A DNA stretch of 32,499 bases from Bacteroidales bacterium (GTDB lineage: Bacteria; Bacteroidota; Bacteroidia; Bacteroidales; UBA932): assembly GCA_017450165.1 (NCBI GenBank), contig JAFSWO010000095.1, positions 1 through 32,499 of the forward strand. The letters are read 5' to 3'. The translations under genes were made by a program, and so were the position numbers. Under the pieces are notes generated by a model. It had not been told where the DNA came from, did not search any database, and saw only the letters and a list, made by a program, of their open reading frames with translations. Positions 9,581 to 17,466 of this stretch are shown here, one piece after another (the first letter of the stretch is position 1; every line of letters starts with the position of its first letter).

Positions 9581-11143
9581 ATGCTCTTCAAATGTTATTG
9601 CGCCAGTTGTGTGGGAATCGAGGCCGTCACGGTCACGGTAGAGGTAGATCTGTCAAACGGGGTAGGCCTGCGGATTGTGGGGCTGCCCGACAATGCCGTC
9701 AAGGAGAGTCTGATGCGGGTGGTCGCCGCCCTGACAGGCTACGGATTCCGGCTGCCGGGCCGGCGGATTCTGATCAATCTGGCTCCGGCGGATATCCGCA
9801 AGGAGGGCTCGTCGTACGACCTGGCCATCGCTATCGGCATGCTGGCCGTCTCAGAGCAGATTTCGGCCCCGTTGGGCGGGGATTATCTGCTGCTGGGCGA
9901 GCTGGCGCTCGACGGCCGCCTCCGGCCGGTTCCCGGCGCGCTGCCCATTGCAGTCCATGCCCGTGAGGCAGGTTTTCGGGGCTGCATCTTTCCCCGCGAA
10001 TCCGCCATGGAAGCGGTTGACCTGGAAGGCTTGGAAATCTATGGGGTTGAGACACTTGCGCAGGTGATAGACATTCTTTCCGGCGAGCGCGACCTGCGCG
10101 AATGCCTGATGCGGCGTGAAAGCGTCCCGGAGCCATTCCTGCGCCATGGACCGGACTTTCGGGAGGTCAAGGGACAGCCGGCGGCCAAGCGTGGGTTGGA
10201 GATTGCCGCCGGGGGCGGACATAACCTGGTTCTCATCGGCAGCCCGGGTAGCGGCAAGACCATGATGGCCTCCTGTCTGCCCTCTATCCTCCCGCCCATG
10301 AGCCGCGAAGAGTCGGTGGAAACCAGCAAGATCTATTCGGTTTGCGGATGCAGTATCGGCCGGAGCGGCCTGATGCGCGAGAGGCCCTTCCGCACACCGC
10401 ACCACAGTGCCAGTCTCGTCTCGTTGATCGGCGGCGGTGCACTGGCCCATCCCGGAGAAATCTCCCTGGCCCACAATGGGGTGCTCTATCTGGATGAGCT
10501 GACCTTATTTCCGCGGTCCATTCTGGACGCCCTCCGCCAGCCGCTCGAGGACGGCCGTGTGACCATCTCCCGTGTCCGCTACAAGGTGACCTATCCCGCC
10601 TCCTTCATGCTGATCGCCTCCATGAATCCCTGCCCCTGTGGCTACTATGGGGACGGCACGGCGCGCTGCCACTGCACGCCCCAGCAAATAGCTACCTACA
10701 TGGCCCGTATCAGCGGTCCATTAATGGATCGCCTGGACATGCACATCCAGTGTGACAACGTGGCGGCGGAAGAACTGATGGGCGGTGTAGATGAGGAACC
10801 CAGCGCGGTGATTGCGGATCGAGTCATGCGGGCGCGGGAGATTCAGCTGGCGCGCTTCCGCGACGAGTCGGCCCGCCGGCCGAACGGCGAAGGGCTCTTC
10901 ACCAACGCCCAGATGGATGCCGCGATGCTGCGCCGCTACTGCGCCCTCGGCCCGCGCGAGACCACCTTCCTGACAGACGCCATCCGCAAGCTGAATCTCT
11001 CCGCCCGGGCCTACAGCCGCATTCTCAAGCTTGCCCGCACCATCGCCGACCTCGCCGGCTCTCCCGACATCACCCTTTCCCACCTCTCCGAAGCCATCCG
11101 TTTCCGCTCCCTCGACCGCCTCACCGACCTGTTGTATAGATGA
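9581..11143 (+). CDS. YifB family Mg-chelatase-like AAA ATPase (ComM-like)
   Basis: The 520-residue protein begins with the ChlI-like N-terminal domain (GLPDNAVKES, INLAPADIRKEG, YDLAIAIGMLA). The AAA domain follows, with Walker A GSPGSGKT at residues 220-227, FRTPHHSAS, and Walker B-like GVLYLDELTLF. A Cys/His cluster (NPCPCGYYGD...CHC) and a C-terminal helical domain (LSARAYSRILKLARTIADL) complete it. In Haemophilus and Vibrio the orthologue ComM is a hexameric helicase that extends branch migration during transformation. Its role in Bacteroidota is not established. It starts after a terminator, and tsaE follows after 19 bp from its own promoter, which overlaps the end of this gene's region. 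Confidence 0.93.
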   Translation: MLFKCYCASCVGIEAVTVTVEVDLSNGVGLRIVGLPDNAVKESLMRVVAALTGYGFRLPGRRILINLAPADIRKEGSSYDLAIAIGMLAVSEQISAPLGGDYLLLGELALDGRLRPVPGALPIAVHAREAGFRGCIFPRESAMEAVDLEGLEIYGVETLAQVIDILSGERDLRECLMRRESVPEPFLRHGPDFREVKGQPAAKRGLEIAAGGGHNLVLIGSPGSGKTMMASCLPSILPPMSREESVETSKIYSVCGCSIGRSGLMRERPFRTPHHSASLVSLIGGGALAHPGEISLAHNGVLYLDELTLFPRSILDALRQPLEDGRVTISRVRYKVTYPASFMLIASMNPCPCGYYGDGTARCHCTPQQIATYMARISGPLMDRLDMHIQCDNVAAEELMGGVDEEPSAVIADRVMRAREIQLARFRDESARRPNGEGLFTNAQMDAAMLRRYCALGPRETTFLTDAIRKLNLSARAYSRILKLARTIADLAGSPDITLSHLSEAIRFRSLDRLTDLLYR

Positions 11144-11150
11144 AATTTGC

Positions 11151-11158
11151 TATCTTTG
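11151..11158 (+). promoter_or_regulatory. -7 box for tsaE, leaderless geometry
   Basis: TATCTTTG is an exact TAnnTTTG. It ends 4 nt before the tsaE ATG (11163), so the transcript would start at or within a few nt of the start codon. Only a weak -33 (GTTG, 11131-11134, spacer 16) is visible. Confidence 0.6.
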
Positions 11159-11162
11159 CGGT

Positions 11163-11576
11163 ATGACCGAAATCATCATCAACGGCGTGGAAGATTTGCC
11201 GCGGGCAGCGAAGGTCTTTCTGGAGAAGAAGGGCAAAGCCTCCATTATCGCCTTTTACGGTGCGATGGGAGCGGGAAAGACCACCTTCATCACGGCCCTG
11301 TGCCGGACGCTGGGCGTGAAAGACGACGTCAACAGTCCCACTTTCACCATCGTCAACGAATACCGGAGCGGTGCTGGAGAACCCGTTTATCACTTTGATT
11401 TCTATCGGATCAACCGCTTGTCAGAGGCGATGGATATCGGTCTTTACGAATACTTCGACAGCGGCAGTCTCTGCCTGATCGAGTGGCCGGAGATGATTGA
11501 AGAGCTGTTGCCGGAGGAGACCCTCAAGGTGCAGATCCTGACGGACGACGCCCGCACGCGCCGGCTGCTGTTCTAG
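11163..11576 (+). CDS. tsaE: tRNA t6A biosynthesis ATPase TsaE
   Basis: TsaE works with TsaB, TsaC and TsaD to make threonylcarbamoyl-adenosine at position 37 of ANN-decoding tRNAs. The protein has 137 residues, a normal length. The Walker A motif is GAMGAGKT (residues 33-40). The family signatures SPTFTIVNEY, HFDFYR and LIEWPE are all present. The ATG at 11163 is the first Met of the domain; the longer frame from 11031 runs through the yifB coding region. A -7 promoter box sits only 4 nt upstream. A TPR protein gene follows after 42 bp. Confidence 0.95.
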   Translation: MTEIIINGVEDLPRAAKVFLEKKGKASIIAFYGAMGAGKTTFITALCRTLGVKDDVNSPTFTIVNEYRSGAGEPVYHFDFYRINRLSEAMDIGLYEYFDSGSLCLIEWPEMIEELLPEETLKVQILTDDARTRRLLF

Positions 11577-11618
11577 CACGATAGTTGCTGAAGAGGTGCC
11601 GGACCCAAATTGAATGAA

Positions 11619-13325
11619 ATGAAACAAAGACTTCATACGCTGCTGAAAACCGCCTGCCTGCTGCTGGCCACCCTGCTGTTGGGCACGGCCCTGCAGGCCC
11701 AGAGTCCCCGCTATTTTGACGCATTGCGGCTCTATCATGCCGGCAAACCGGAAAAGGCCATCGAGCAGTTTGAGAAAGAGCTCGCCGCGCATCCGGACAA
11801 CGATGCGGCCCACTACTACATGGGCACCACGCTGCTCTCCGCGGAACGGCCGGATCTGGACCGGGTGGAGAAGTGTTTCCGAAAAGCGCTGGAACTGAGC
11901 CCGGATAACTATTGGTACAAATATTCGCTGGCGCTCTTCTATGTTGAGACCAGCCGTCCGGAACTTGCCTCCCCGCTGCTGGAAGAACTGATGGCGGAGT
12001 ATCCCAAGAAGAGTGATCTCTATTTCGATGCCGCCAGCGCCTATGTCTCCCAGAACGACACCAAAAAGGCCCTGGAGGTAATTGACAAGATAGAGGCGGT
12101 GGCCGGCAAGAGCGAGATGATCGCCATCTCCAAGATGGATCTGATCCGCAAGCAGATCAGCGGTGCGGCGGGCGAAGTCGCCGCCTACGAGTATCTGGAG
12201 AACTATTACCGCGAGTACCAGTCCCCGCGCCTGGCAGCCATGCTCGGCGATTACTATCAGCGCTCTTTCCGCGACAGCCTGGCGCTGGACCTTTATACGC
12301 AGGCCATTGAGATGGATGAGTCCTACGCGCCCGCCTACTACGGCCGTGCCCACAGCTATCAGAGTCTGCGTATGTATGATCGCTACTTTGAAGATATCCG
12401 CACTTTCCTGCGCGACGGAAACATCGCTCCGGTGGCCAAGGCGGATTATCTCAACCATATCATGGAGGCGCCGCAGTTCGTTCAGGCCTTCCAGGCCGAT
12501 GTTGACTCGATGATGTTGGATGCGCATCTTGCCGCACCGGAAGATTCCCTGGTGAACGGAGCCGTGGCGCTCTATTACTACCGCACGGACCGCCAGTATC
12601 TCGGCATCGAACTGATGCGCCAGATGGCGGAGCGCTATCCGGAAAGCTATCCGCAGGGCTTCCAGTATCTGCTGATGCTCTACTACAGCGACGCGTGGGA
12701 CGGCCTGATCAACGCCTCCACCGTGCAGTTGCAGCGCTTCCCCAAGGGGCGCGATATCCTGATTCTGCGGGCCAGCGCTTTCCGCCAGCTGAAGAACTAC
12801 GAATCGGCCATTGCCGATTATGAGCAGATGCTCTCCGATGCGCCCAAAGACAGCGCCACGGTGGTGATGGCATGCACTTCGCTGGGCGATCTGTATTACG
12901 AATCGGGCAACCTCAAGAAGGCCTATGCCAACTACGAGAAGGCGCTCAAACAGGCGCCCAATCACCTGCCGGCCCTGAACAATTACGCCTATTTCCTGAG
13001 CCTGGAGGGCAAGAAACTCAAGAAGGCCAAGGAGATGAGCAAGAAGACTATCGAGGCCGAGCCGGACAACCCCACCTATCTGGATACTTACGCGTGGATC
13101 CTGCACCTGTTGGGCCAGGATGTGGAGGCCAAGGCCATCTTCAAGCATGCCATGCTCTATGGTGGCAAGGAGCAAGCGGCCGTGCTGGATCACTATGCAG
13201 AGGTGCTCTATTCGCTCAAGGAGTACGACCTGGCCTACATCTACTGGAACCAGGCCAAGGCGCTCGATTCCACCGGTGAGCTGATGATAGAAGAAAAGGT
13301 GCGCGAGCGCAAAAAGAATCAGTAA
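11619..13325 (+). CDS. Exported TPR-repeat protein
   Basis: The 568-residue protein has a signal peptide (MKQRLHTLLK..., cleavage after ALQAQ, about residue 28). The rest is almost entirely tetratricopeptide repeats, for example AIEQFEKELAAHPDNDAAHYYMG, the Ala-rich helix pairs near YAPAYYGRAHSY, and KAYANYEKALKQAPNHLPALNNYAYFL. The ATG at 11619 is chosen; a TTG three codons upstream is an alternative. The envC-like gene starts 2 bp after its stop, so the two form an operon. In other Bacteroidales I recall a similar TPR gene next to an M23 protein, usually with a DUF4292 lipoprotein gene between them, which is absent here. It is probably a periplasmic or outer-membrane scaffold in envelope biogenesis; this is inference. 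Confidence 0.88.
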   Translation: MKQRLHTLLKTACLLLATLLLGTALQAQSPRYFDALRLYHAGKPEKAIEQFEKELAAHPDNDAAHYYMGTTLLSAERPDLDRVEKCFRKALELSPDNYWYKYSLALFYVETSRPELASPLLEELMAEYPKKSDLYFDAASAYVSQNDTKKALEVIDKIEAVAGKSEMIAISKMDLIRKQISGAAGEVAAYEYLENYYREYQSPRLAAMLGDYYQRSFRDSLALDLYTQAIEMDESYAPAYYGRAHSYQSLRMYDRYFEDIRTFLRDGNIAPVAKADYLNHIMEAPQFVQAFQADVDSMMLDAHLAAPEDSLVNGAVALYYYRTDRQYLGIELMRQMAERYPESYPQGFQYLLMLYYSDAWDGLINASTVQLQRFPKGRDILILRASAFRQLKNYESAIADYEQMLSDAPKDSATVVMACTSLGDLYYESGNLKKAYANYEKALKQAPNHLPALNNYAYFLSLEGKKLKKAKEMSKKTIEAEPDNPTYLDTYAWILHLLGQDVEAKAIFKHAMLYGGKEQAAVLDHYAEVLYSLKEYDLAYIYWNQAKALDSTGELMIEEKVRERKKNQ

Positions 13326-13327
13326 AC

Positions 13328-14506
13328 ATGAAATTCCTGCGCCTTCTTCTCCCGGTTTTGCTGCTTTGCAGTCTGTGTGCGGCCCCGCTTCGCGCGCAGG
13401 ACCTCAGCGCCAAGCAGGAACGGAAGCAGAAGATCGAACAGGAAATCCGTTTTCTGGATAAACAGTTGAAGAATCTGGGCGTCAAGCACCGCTCCACCAC
13501 CGAACACCTGACGCTGGTGCAGAAGAAGGTCTCGGCGCGCAAATCGCTCTTGAACCGCATAGACAGCCAGATTCACGACGTGGATGCACAGATTGCCGAG
13601 AAGAAGGCGGACATTGCCCGCACGCAGGCCGAACTCGATACCCTGGGCGGTTACTATGACCGCTTGGTTTACAATGCCTATAAGAATCGTGACACCAAAG
13701 TCTGGTTCATGTACGTGCTGGGTAGTGAAAGCGTGGGGCAGGGGTATCGCCGTCTGTCCTATTTCAAGAATCTCTCCGATGCGGTCGGCATGCAGGCGGC
13801 CCGGATCCGCGAAACCCGCGCGCGGCTTGAACAGGAGCGGGTCTCGCTGGAGGAGTCCCGCCGACAGTTGGTGGCGCTTCGCGGACAGCGTGAGAAGGAA
13901 TACAAGCAGCTGGTTTCCGACCAGAAGCAGTCCCAATCGCTCATCAAACGCATTGCCAAAGACCAGAAAAAGTATCGCAAGGACCTGGCTGCCAGGCGTA
14001 AAGAGGTGGAGAACCTGAACCGTCAGATTGCCAAGATGGTGGCCTCCACCGTGGCAGCCGACAAGCGCGCCAAGGACATGGTGGACCCCACCCTGTCGGG
14101 TGAATTCGCTCAGAATCGGGGTAAGTTGGGCTGGCCGGTCAACGAAGGTGTCATCACCGACCGTTTCGGCGTGCACTATCATCCGGTTTACAAGAACATC
14201 CGCCTGCCTGAAAACAACGGAATCACCATCTCCACCAATGCCGGTGCGGAGGTGTTCAGCGTTTTCGATGGTGTGGTCAAGCAGATCGTGGTGATTCCGG
14301 GCTACAATCAGTGTGTACTCATCCAGCACGGCAAATACTACACCTTCTACTGCAAACTGGCCGGCGTGAGTGTCAAACCCCGCCAGAAGGTCCGCACGGG
14401 GGAATCCATCGGGTATCTGCAGGAAGATGGCAACGTCTCCACCATCCATTTCCAGATTTGGGACGGAACGGTAAAGCAGGACCCCGAAAAGTGGCTGAAA
14501 AAATAA
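13328..14506 (+). CDS. EnvC-like murein hydrolase activator (degenerate LytM/M23)
   Basis: The 392-residue protein has a signal peptide ending APLRAQ (residues 1-24). Long coiled coils cover about 25-110 and 160-255, and a C-terminal LytM domain covers about 265-392. The LytM metal site looks degraded. The position of the first His/Asp motif reads NNGITI, and the HxH region reads YYTFYCKL, while the late HFQIW His remains. This fits the EnvC/NlpD class, which activates amidases during septal peptidoglycan splitting rather than cutting itself. It lies 2 bp after the TPR gene. The amidase partner is not in view. Confidence 0.88.
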   Translation: MKFLRLLLPVLLLCSLCAAPLRAQDLSAKQERKQKIEQEIRFLDKQLKNLGVKHRSTTEHLTLVQKKVSARKSLLNRIDSQIHDVDAQIAEKKADIARTQAELDTLGGYYDRLVYNAYKNRDTKVWFMYVLGSESVGQGYRRLSYFKNLSDAVGMQAARIRETRARLEQERVSLEESRRQLVALRGQREKEYKQLVSDQKQSQSLIKRIAKDQKKYRKDLAARRKEVENLNRQIAKMVASTVAADKRAKDMVDPTLSGEFAQNRGKLGWPVNEGVITDRFGVHYHPVYKNIRLPENNGITISTNAGAEVFSVFDGVVKQIVVIPGYNQCVLIQHGKYYTFYCKLAGVSVKPRQKVRTGESIGYLQEDGNVSTIHFQIWDGTVKQDPEKWLKK

Positions 14507-14519
14507 CCCGCAGAAAGAT

Positions 14520-14735
14520 TTAAATGATGCCGGACTCCAGGGCCTGGCGCACCATCTGTGCGGTGTTGTCTGCGTTGAATTTAGCCAGCATCCGCTTGCG
14601 GTACCACTTGATGGTCTCCGCGCTCAGCGAGAGATTGGATGCAATCTGCCGGGAGGTAAGCCCCTGCGAGAGCTGACGGAGGATCTCCTGCTCCCGCGCG
14701 GTGATTTCTTGGACGATAGTCGGACTGTAACTCAT
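14520..14735 (-). CDS. Stand-alone LuxR-type HTH protein (71 aa)
   Basis: The protein is little more than one LuxR/GerE helix-turn-helix: TAREQEILRQLSQGLTSRQI, then LSAETIKWYRKRMLAKF and NTAQMVRQA. There is no receiver or ligand-binding domain. The ATG at 14735 is chosen; an upstream TTG at 14750 is the alternative. A -7-like GAACTTTG lies at 14748-14755 (minus). The HTH closely resembles the C-terminal HTH of the membrane TPR protein encoded at 15179-16432, with shared IKWYRK and NTA motifs. It may share or compete for that protein's DNA sites. A copy of the palindrome family described below sits about 43-56 bp upstream of its ATG. Confidence 0.85.
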   Translation of the reverse strand: MSYSPTIVQEITAREQEILRQLSQGLTSRQIASNLSLSAETIKWYRKRMLAKFNADNTAQMVRQALESGII

Positions 14736-14758
14736 TTTAATACGGCGCAAAGTTCGTA

Positions 14759-15067
14759 CTACTGAACCTGAAAAACACCACCCTTTTGGGTAAAAATGCG
14801 TTTATAATGTTTCCACGCGAGCGACGCGTAGCAATAGCGGCGCGTGTGGCGGGTGGGAACCAGTGCGTAATGAAAAGTCTTTTCCGCGGCGGCAATCCGC
14901 AGGCGGTCCAGATCGCCGTAACCAGCTGCGGGCCAGGGACATCCGCGATTGTAGGCGGCGGCTGCCAGCCGGACCTGCTGTTCGATGGGAAGGGTTTCCA
15001 GCCCGTAAGTGTGGTAGAGCAGCCGCAGGAACACTCCCACGTAAATCACCTGCCACTCCTCCTTCAT
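14759..15067 (-). pseudogene. Small ORF or C-terminal remnant with LAAAAYNRG motif
   Basis: The minus strand encodes 102 residues starting MKEEWQVIYVGVF and running through GLETLPIEQQVRLAAAAYNR to a basic, aromatic-rich tail. The segment looks genuinely protein-like and recalls the C-terminal part of longer Bacteroidota proteins that carry a similar Ala-Ala-Tyr-Asn motif reminiscent of lytic transglycosylase helices; this is memory, not a search. The frame continues upstream through RIRITRL into a palindrome with no clear start, so the gene may be truncated there. It lies 23 bp upstream of the small LuxR gene on the same strand. It could be a functional small gene; I lean towards a remnant. 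Confidence 0.45.
14778..14791. repeat. Palindrome copy 1 (partial), CCACCC-TTTT-GGGT
   Basis: CCACCC and GGGT flank TTTT. This is a partial member of the CCACCC-N4-GGGTGG family. It is centred about 50 bp before the ATG of the small LuxR gene and lies within the end of the remnant ORF. Confidence 0.5.
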
Positions 15068-15091
15068 CAGGCGCGTGATGCGGATCCGCCA

Positions 15092-15107
15092 CCACCCTAA
15101 AGGGTGG
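15092..15107. repeat. Palindrome copy 2, CCACCC-TAAA-GGGTGG
   Basis: This is a perfect 6-bp dyad around TAAA, between the minus-strand remnant and the TPR-LuxR gene. It is centred about 80 bp before the predicted start of transcription at 15179. Confidence 0.65.
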
Positions 15108-15141
15108 AAATGGACCCGCTGCGCGCGGAATCCAAGCCCTT

Positions 15142-15174
15142 TTTGCGCAGGTTCGCCGCGTTTTTGTACCTTCG
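15142..15174 (+). promoter_or_regulatory. Promoter of the TPR-LuxR gene, leaderless geometry
   Basis: The -33 TTTG lies at 15142-15145. A 21-bp spacer follows, then the -7 box TACCTTCG at 15167-15174 (one mismatch to TAnnTTTG). The ATG begins 4 nt later at 15179. A second TTTTTG at 15161-15166 is too close to serve. Confidence 0.65.
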
Positions 15175-15178
15175 CTTT

Positions 15179-16432
15179 ATGAAACGATTCTTCCTTCTGC
15201 CGGCACTGGCGCTGCTGTTTCTGACGGTTACGTCCGCCACCGCTTACAACGATTACCGCGGTCACAACCTGGATTCGCTGGAACGGACCGTGGCGCGCTG
15301 GACGCCCGACGCGATCGACCGGGCTTCGGAAGCTGAATTGGTGGACCTGAACGTCGCGTATCGTCACCTGGCGCAGGGATACCGGAATTTCAACGGCGAA
15401 AAGAGCCTTTTCTATGCGCGTAAGGCGCTGGAAATCAGCCTGCGAAAGGGCTGGCCGCTGGCCAATGCCGACGCGTTCCGCGAGATCGGCCTGCAGTTCT
15501 ATGGCCGGGAGGAATACGACAGCGCGCTGGTTTACTTCACCCAGTCGCTTGCGAACGTAGACCGGATGGCCGCCGGCGCCACTTCGCCCACCAGTCCGGA
15601 AGGCTACAGTGAGAGTGACTGCGACGACATGTACTCGATGCTGTACGGCACGGTGGGCAACCTGTATAACATGATGGGCGACCTTCCGAAAGCCATGGAG
15701 TACTATGGGAAAGCGGGCGCTCTCTTCGACAAGTACGGCTGGAACGAGAGCAACGCCATCCTCTATTTCAATATCGGTGAAACCTGGATTGACGAGGGCG
15801 ACCTGAAGGCGGCCGAGAAGGCCTACCTGCGTTCGATGGACTATGCGCTGGCCTCGGGCGATTCGCTGATGATTGCCGGGGCGCAGAAGGGACTGGGGCG
15901 GCTCTATACGGCTAAGGGCCAGACCTGGAAGGCCCTGCACTGGTTGCGCATGGCCGACGAATACTATGCCAACCACAACCGGGAAGAGGTGGAGACGCGC
16001 AAGGACATCTACGAATGCATCTCGGAAGCGCTGGCCCTCCAGCGGAAAATGCTCGCCTGGCTGCTTGCCGGACTGGTGGCGCTGCTCCTGCTCATTGGCG
16101 CGCTGACATTCGTAGCCCGCAGGCTCCGCCGCAGCCGCCGCGAGCAGGCTGAAACCTCCGTCGTGATGGAAGAGACGCTCTCCGACCTGCACCATGCCGC
16201 CCATCCGGCATCACCCGATGCGGCCGCTTCTGAGAAAAGCGCCATTCCCATTTCAGATCGTGAGGCGGAGATCCTGGATCTGCTGGCCAAAGGCTATACC
16301 ACCGTCCAGATTGCAGACTGCCTCTGCCTGAGTCCCGAGACCATCAAGTGGTACCGCAAGAAACTTCTGGTCAAGTTCGACGTGGCCAACACCGCCGAAC
16401 TCGTCCTCGCCGCCCGGGACTCTCTGCAATAG
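15179..16432 (+). CDS. Membrane TPR protein with C-terminal LuxR HTH
   Basis: This is a 417-residue one-component regulator. Residues 1-22 form a signal peptide. Residues about 55-280 hold TPR-like helix pairs (for example LYNMMGDLPKAMEYYGKAGA and ETWIDEGDLKAAEKAYLRS) predicted to be periplasmic. One membrane helix lies at 292-312, followed by basic RRLRRSRR. A linker leads to a LuxR/GerE HTH at 357-415 (SDREAEILDLLAKGYTTVQI, LSPETIKWYRKK). It would bind DNA while anchored in the membrane. The start at 15179 fits the signal peptide and promoter; a GTG at 15104 lies within the palindrome and is rejected. The signal is unknown. Its stop is 5 bp from the convergent toxin gene. Confidence 0.9.
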   Translation: MKRFFLLPALALLFLTVTSATAYNDYRGHNLDSLERTVARWTPDAIDRASEAELVDLNVAYRHLAQGYRNFNGEKSLFYARKALEISLRKGWPLANADAFREIGLQFYGREEYDSALVYFTQSLANVDRMAAGATSPTSPEGYSESDCDDMYSMLYGTVGNLYNMMGDLPKAMEYYGKAGALFDKYGWNESNAILYFNIGETWIDEGDLKAAEKAYLRSMDYALASGDSLMIAGAQKGLGRLYTAKGQTWKALHWLRMADEYYANHNREEVETRKDIYECISEALALQRKMLAWLLAGLVALLLLIGALTFVARRLRRSRREQAETSVVMEETLSDLHHAAHPASPDAAASEKSAIPISDREAEILDLLAKGYTTVQIADCLCLSPETIKWYRKKLLVKFDVANTAELVLAARDSLQ

Positions 16433-16437
16433 AATCT

Positions 16438-16719
16438 TTACCTCAACACCTCAGCGTGAGTGCCGGTTCTTGTCATGACAAGGATGAGTCGGTCGTCATC
16501 CTGTGTCCAGAGTAACAGCCAGTCCGGCTGGATATGGCACTCCCAAATACCGCTGAGCCGGCCGGAGAGTTTGTGCGGATGATACTCCTGAGGGAGTCGG
16601 CCATCTTCCGCCAGTAGCGAGATAACGGCTCCGAGCAGGTCCATATTTCTGCCTTGCTTGGCGCAAAGCTTGACATCCCTTCGGAATTGTCCGGTTGTAA
16701 GGCACTTATACTTCTGCAT
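16438..16719 (-). CDS. YafQ-type mRNA-interferase toxin
   Basis: This is a 93-residue RelE/ParE-superfamily toxin of the YafQ branch, which cuts mRNA on the ribosome. The segments HPHKLSG, WECHIQPDWLLLW and RTGTHAEVLR match YafQ closely. His49, His62, Asp66 and His88 stand at the positions of the catalytic or essential residues known in E. coli YafQ (92 aa). The ATG at 16719 lies inside the end of the antitoxin gene, a 14-nt overlap. This is the normal antitoxin-first order. No frameshift or missing key residue is seen, so it should be active. Confidence 0.92.
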   Translation of the reverse strand: MQKYKCLTTGQFRRDVKLCAKQGRNMDLLGAVISLLAEDGRLPQEYHPHKLSGRLSGIWECHIQPDWLLLWTQDDDRLILVMTRTGTHAEVLR

Positions 16720-17341
16720 GGTTATCTTCCTCCTCAATGCTCTTCATCAAATTGTCCATCCCGGTGTATTCTGAGACCTGGCCCTGGTTAAGTTCGTCGA
16801 GGGCGATTTCCAGACCGGACTCGGGGTAGTTCAGCATAAACTCCCAGCCCATTTTGCGGGCCATGGCTTTGGCAAGGGGTATGTCTTCCGACGGGATCCA
16901 GAACTGGGTGATGTCCCGGCTTCCGTACCGGACGGCCGGTTCTCCCAGCACCATTGCGTGACCGCCGGTCGGAGCGTATCCGCTGACAAGGGGGTCCATT
17001 ATGTCGGCGGGGTTTTCCACTGCTTTCTCGAGGGCTCGCCGAATGAAGGCATTGATAGTGATGCCGGCCTCGGCAGCATAATCTGCAATGGAATTGTGCG
17101 TGGCAGGGGAAATACGGATATTCAAGTTGCCCGTATAGCTCTTTCGTGGCGGGAGGCCCTGTTTCTTGCACAAGGCCACATAGTCGTCGACCGCTTTGTG
17201 AAACGATCTGGTAATCTCCTGGATGCTAGCCCCCTGGAAGTTGACTAGACCGTCAATGCCTTCGATTTTCCCGAAGAACACGCCGTCAGCCTCACTGAAG
17301 TTGACGGATCCGATAAATCCTTTGTACTTGAGTGTATTCAT
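16706..17341 (-). CDS. Chimeric antitoxin: HicB-like domain, RHH, and RelB-like tail
   Basis: The 211-residue antitoxin lies upstream of the YafQ-type toxin. Residues 1-65 are HicB-like (YKGFIGSVNFSEADGVFFGK, VDDYVALCKKQG). Residues 68-108 are an Arc/MetJ ribbon-helix-helix (LNIRISPATHNSIADYAAEA, INAFIRRAL). Residues about 145-205 (IPLAKAMARKMGWEF, SGLEIALDELNQGQVSEY) resemble the C-terminal toxin-binding tail of RelB-like Bacteroidota antitoxins. HicB normally pairs with HicA, not YafQ. The fusion suggests the DNA-binding half came from HicB while the tail neutralises YafQ. The ATG at 17341 fits a TTTG/TACATTTG promoter ending 4 nt upstream; the longer frame to 17437 runs through it. Confidence 0.87.
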   Translation of the reverse strand: MNTLKYKGFIGSVNFSEADGVFFGKIEGIDGLVNFQGASIQEITRSFHKAVDDYVALCKKQGLPPRKSYTGNLNIRISPATHNSIADYAAEAGITINAFIRRALEKAVENPADIMDPLVSGYAPTGGHAMVLGEPAVRYGSRDITQFWIPSEDIPLAKAMARKMGWEFMLNYPESGLEIALDELNQGQVSEYTGMDNLMKSIEEEDNHAEV

Positions 17342-17345
17342 ACTG

Positions 17346-17376
17346 CAAATGTAACTAATTTTTAGTTGCAAACAAA
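17346..17376 (-). promoter_or_regulatory. Promoter and operator of the antitoxin-toxin operon
   Basis: On the minus strand TTTG (17376-17373) is followed by a 19-bp spacer and TACATTTG (17353-17346), an ideal Bacteroidota promoter. The box ends 4 nt before the ATG. The spacer holds an inverted repeat AACTAA-TTT-TTAGTT (plus strand 17353-17367), a likely site for the RHH domain and so for autorepression. Confidence 0.75.
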
Positions 17377-17466
17377 TCTTTTCCGTCCAGTTCATATTTC
17401 CACCTTTTTGAGCCTGCCGCCCGAGACGACCCTTCATAATCTGCCACTAACTCCGAGTGAGTGTAG

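Noticed and set aside
15104-15178. N-terminal extension of the TPR-LuxR protein from GTG 15104
   Set aside because: The extension overlaps the palindrome and the promoter and would bury the signal peptide.
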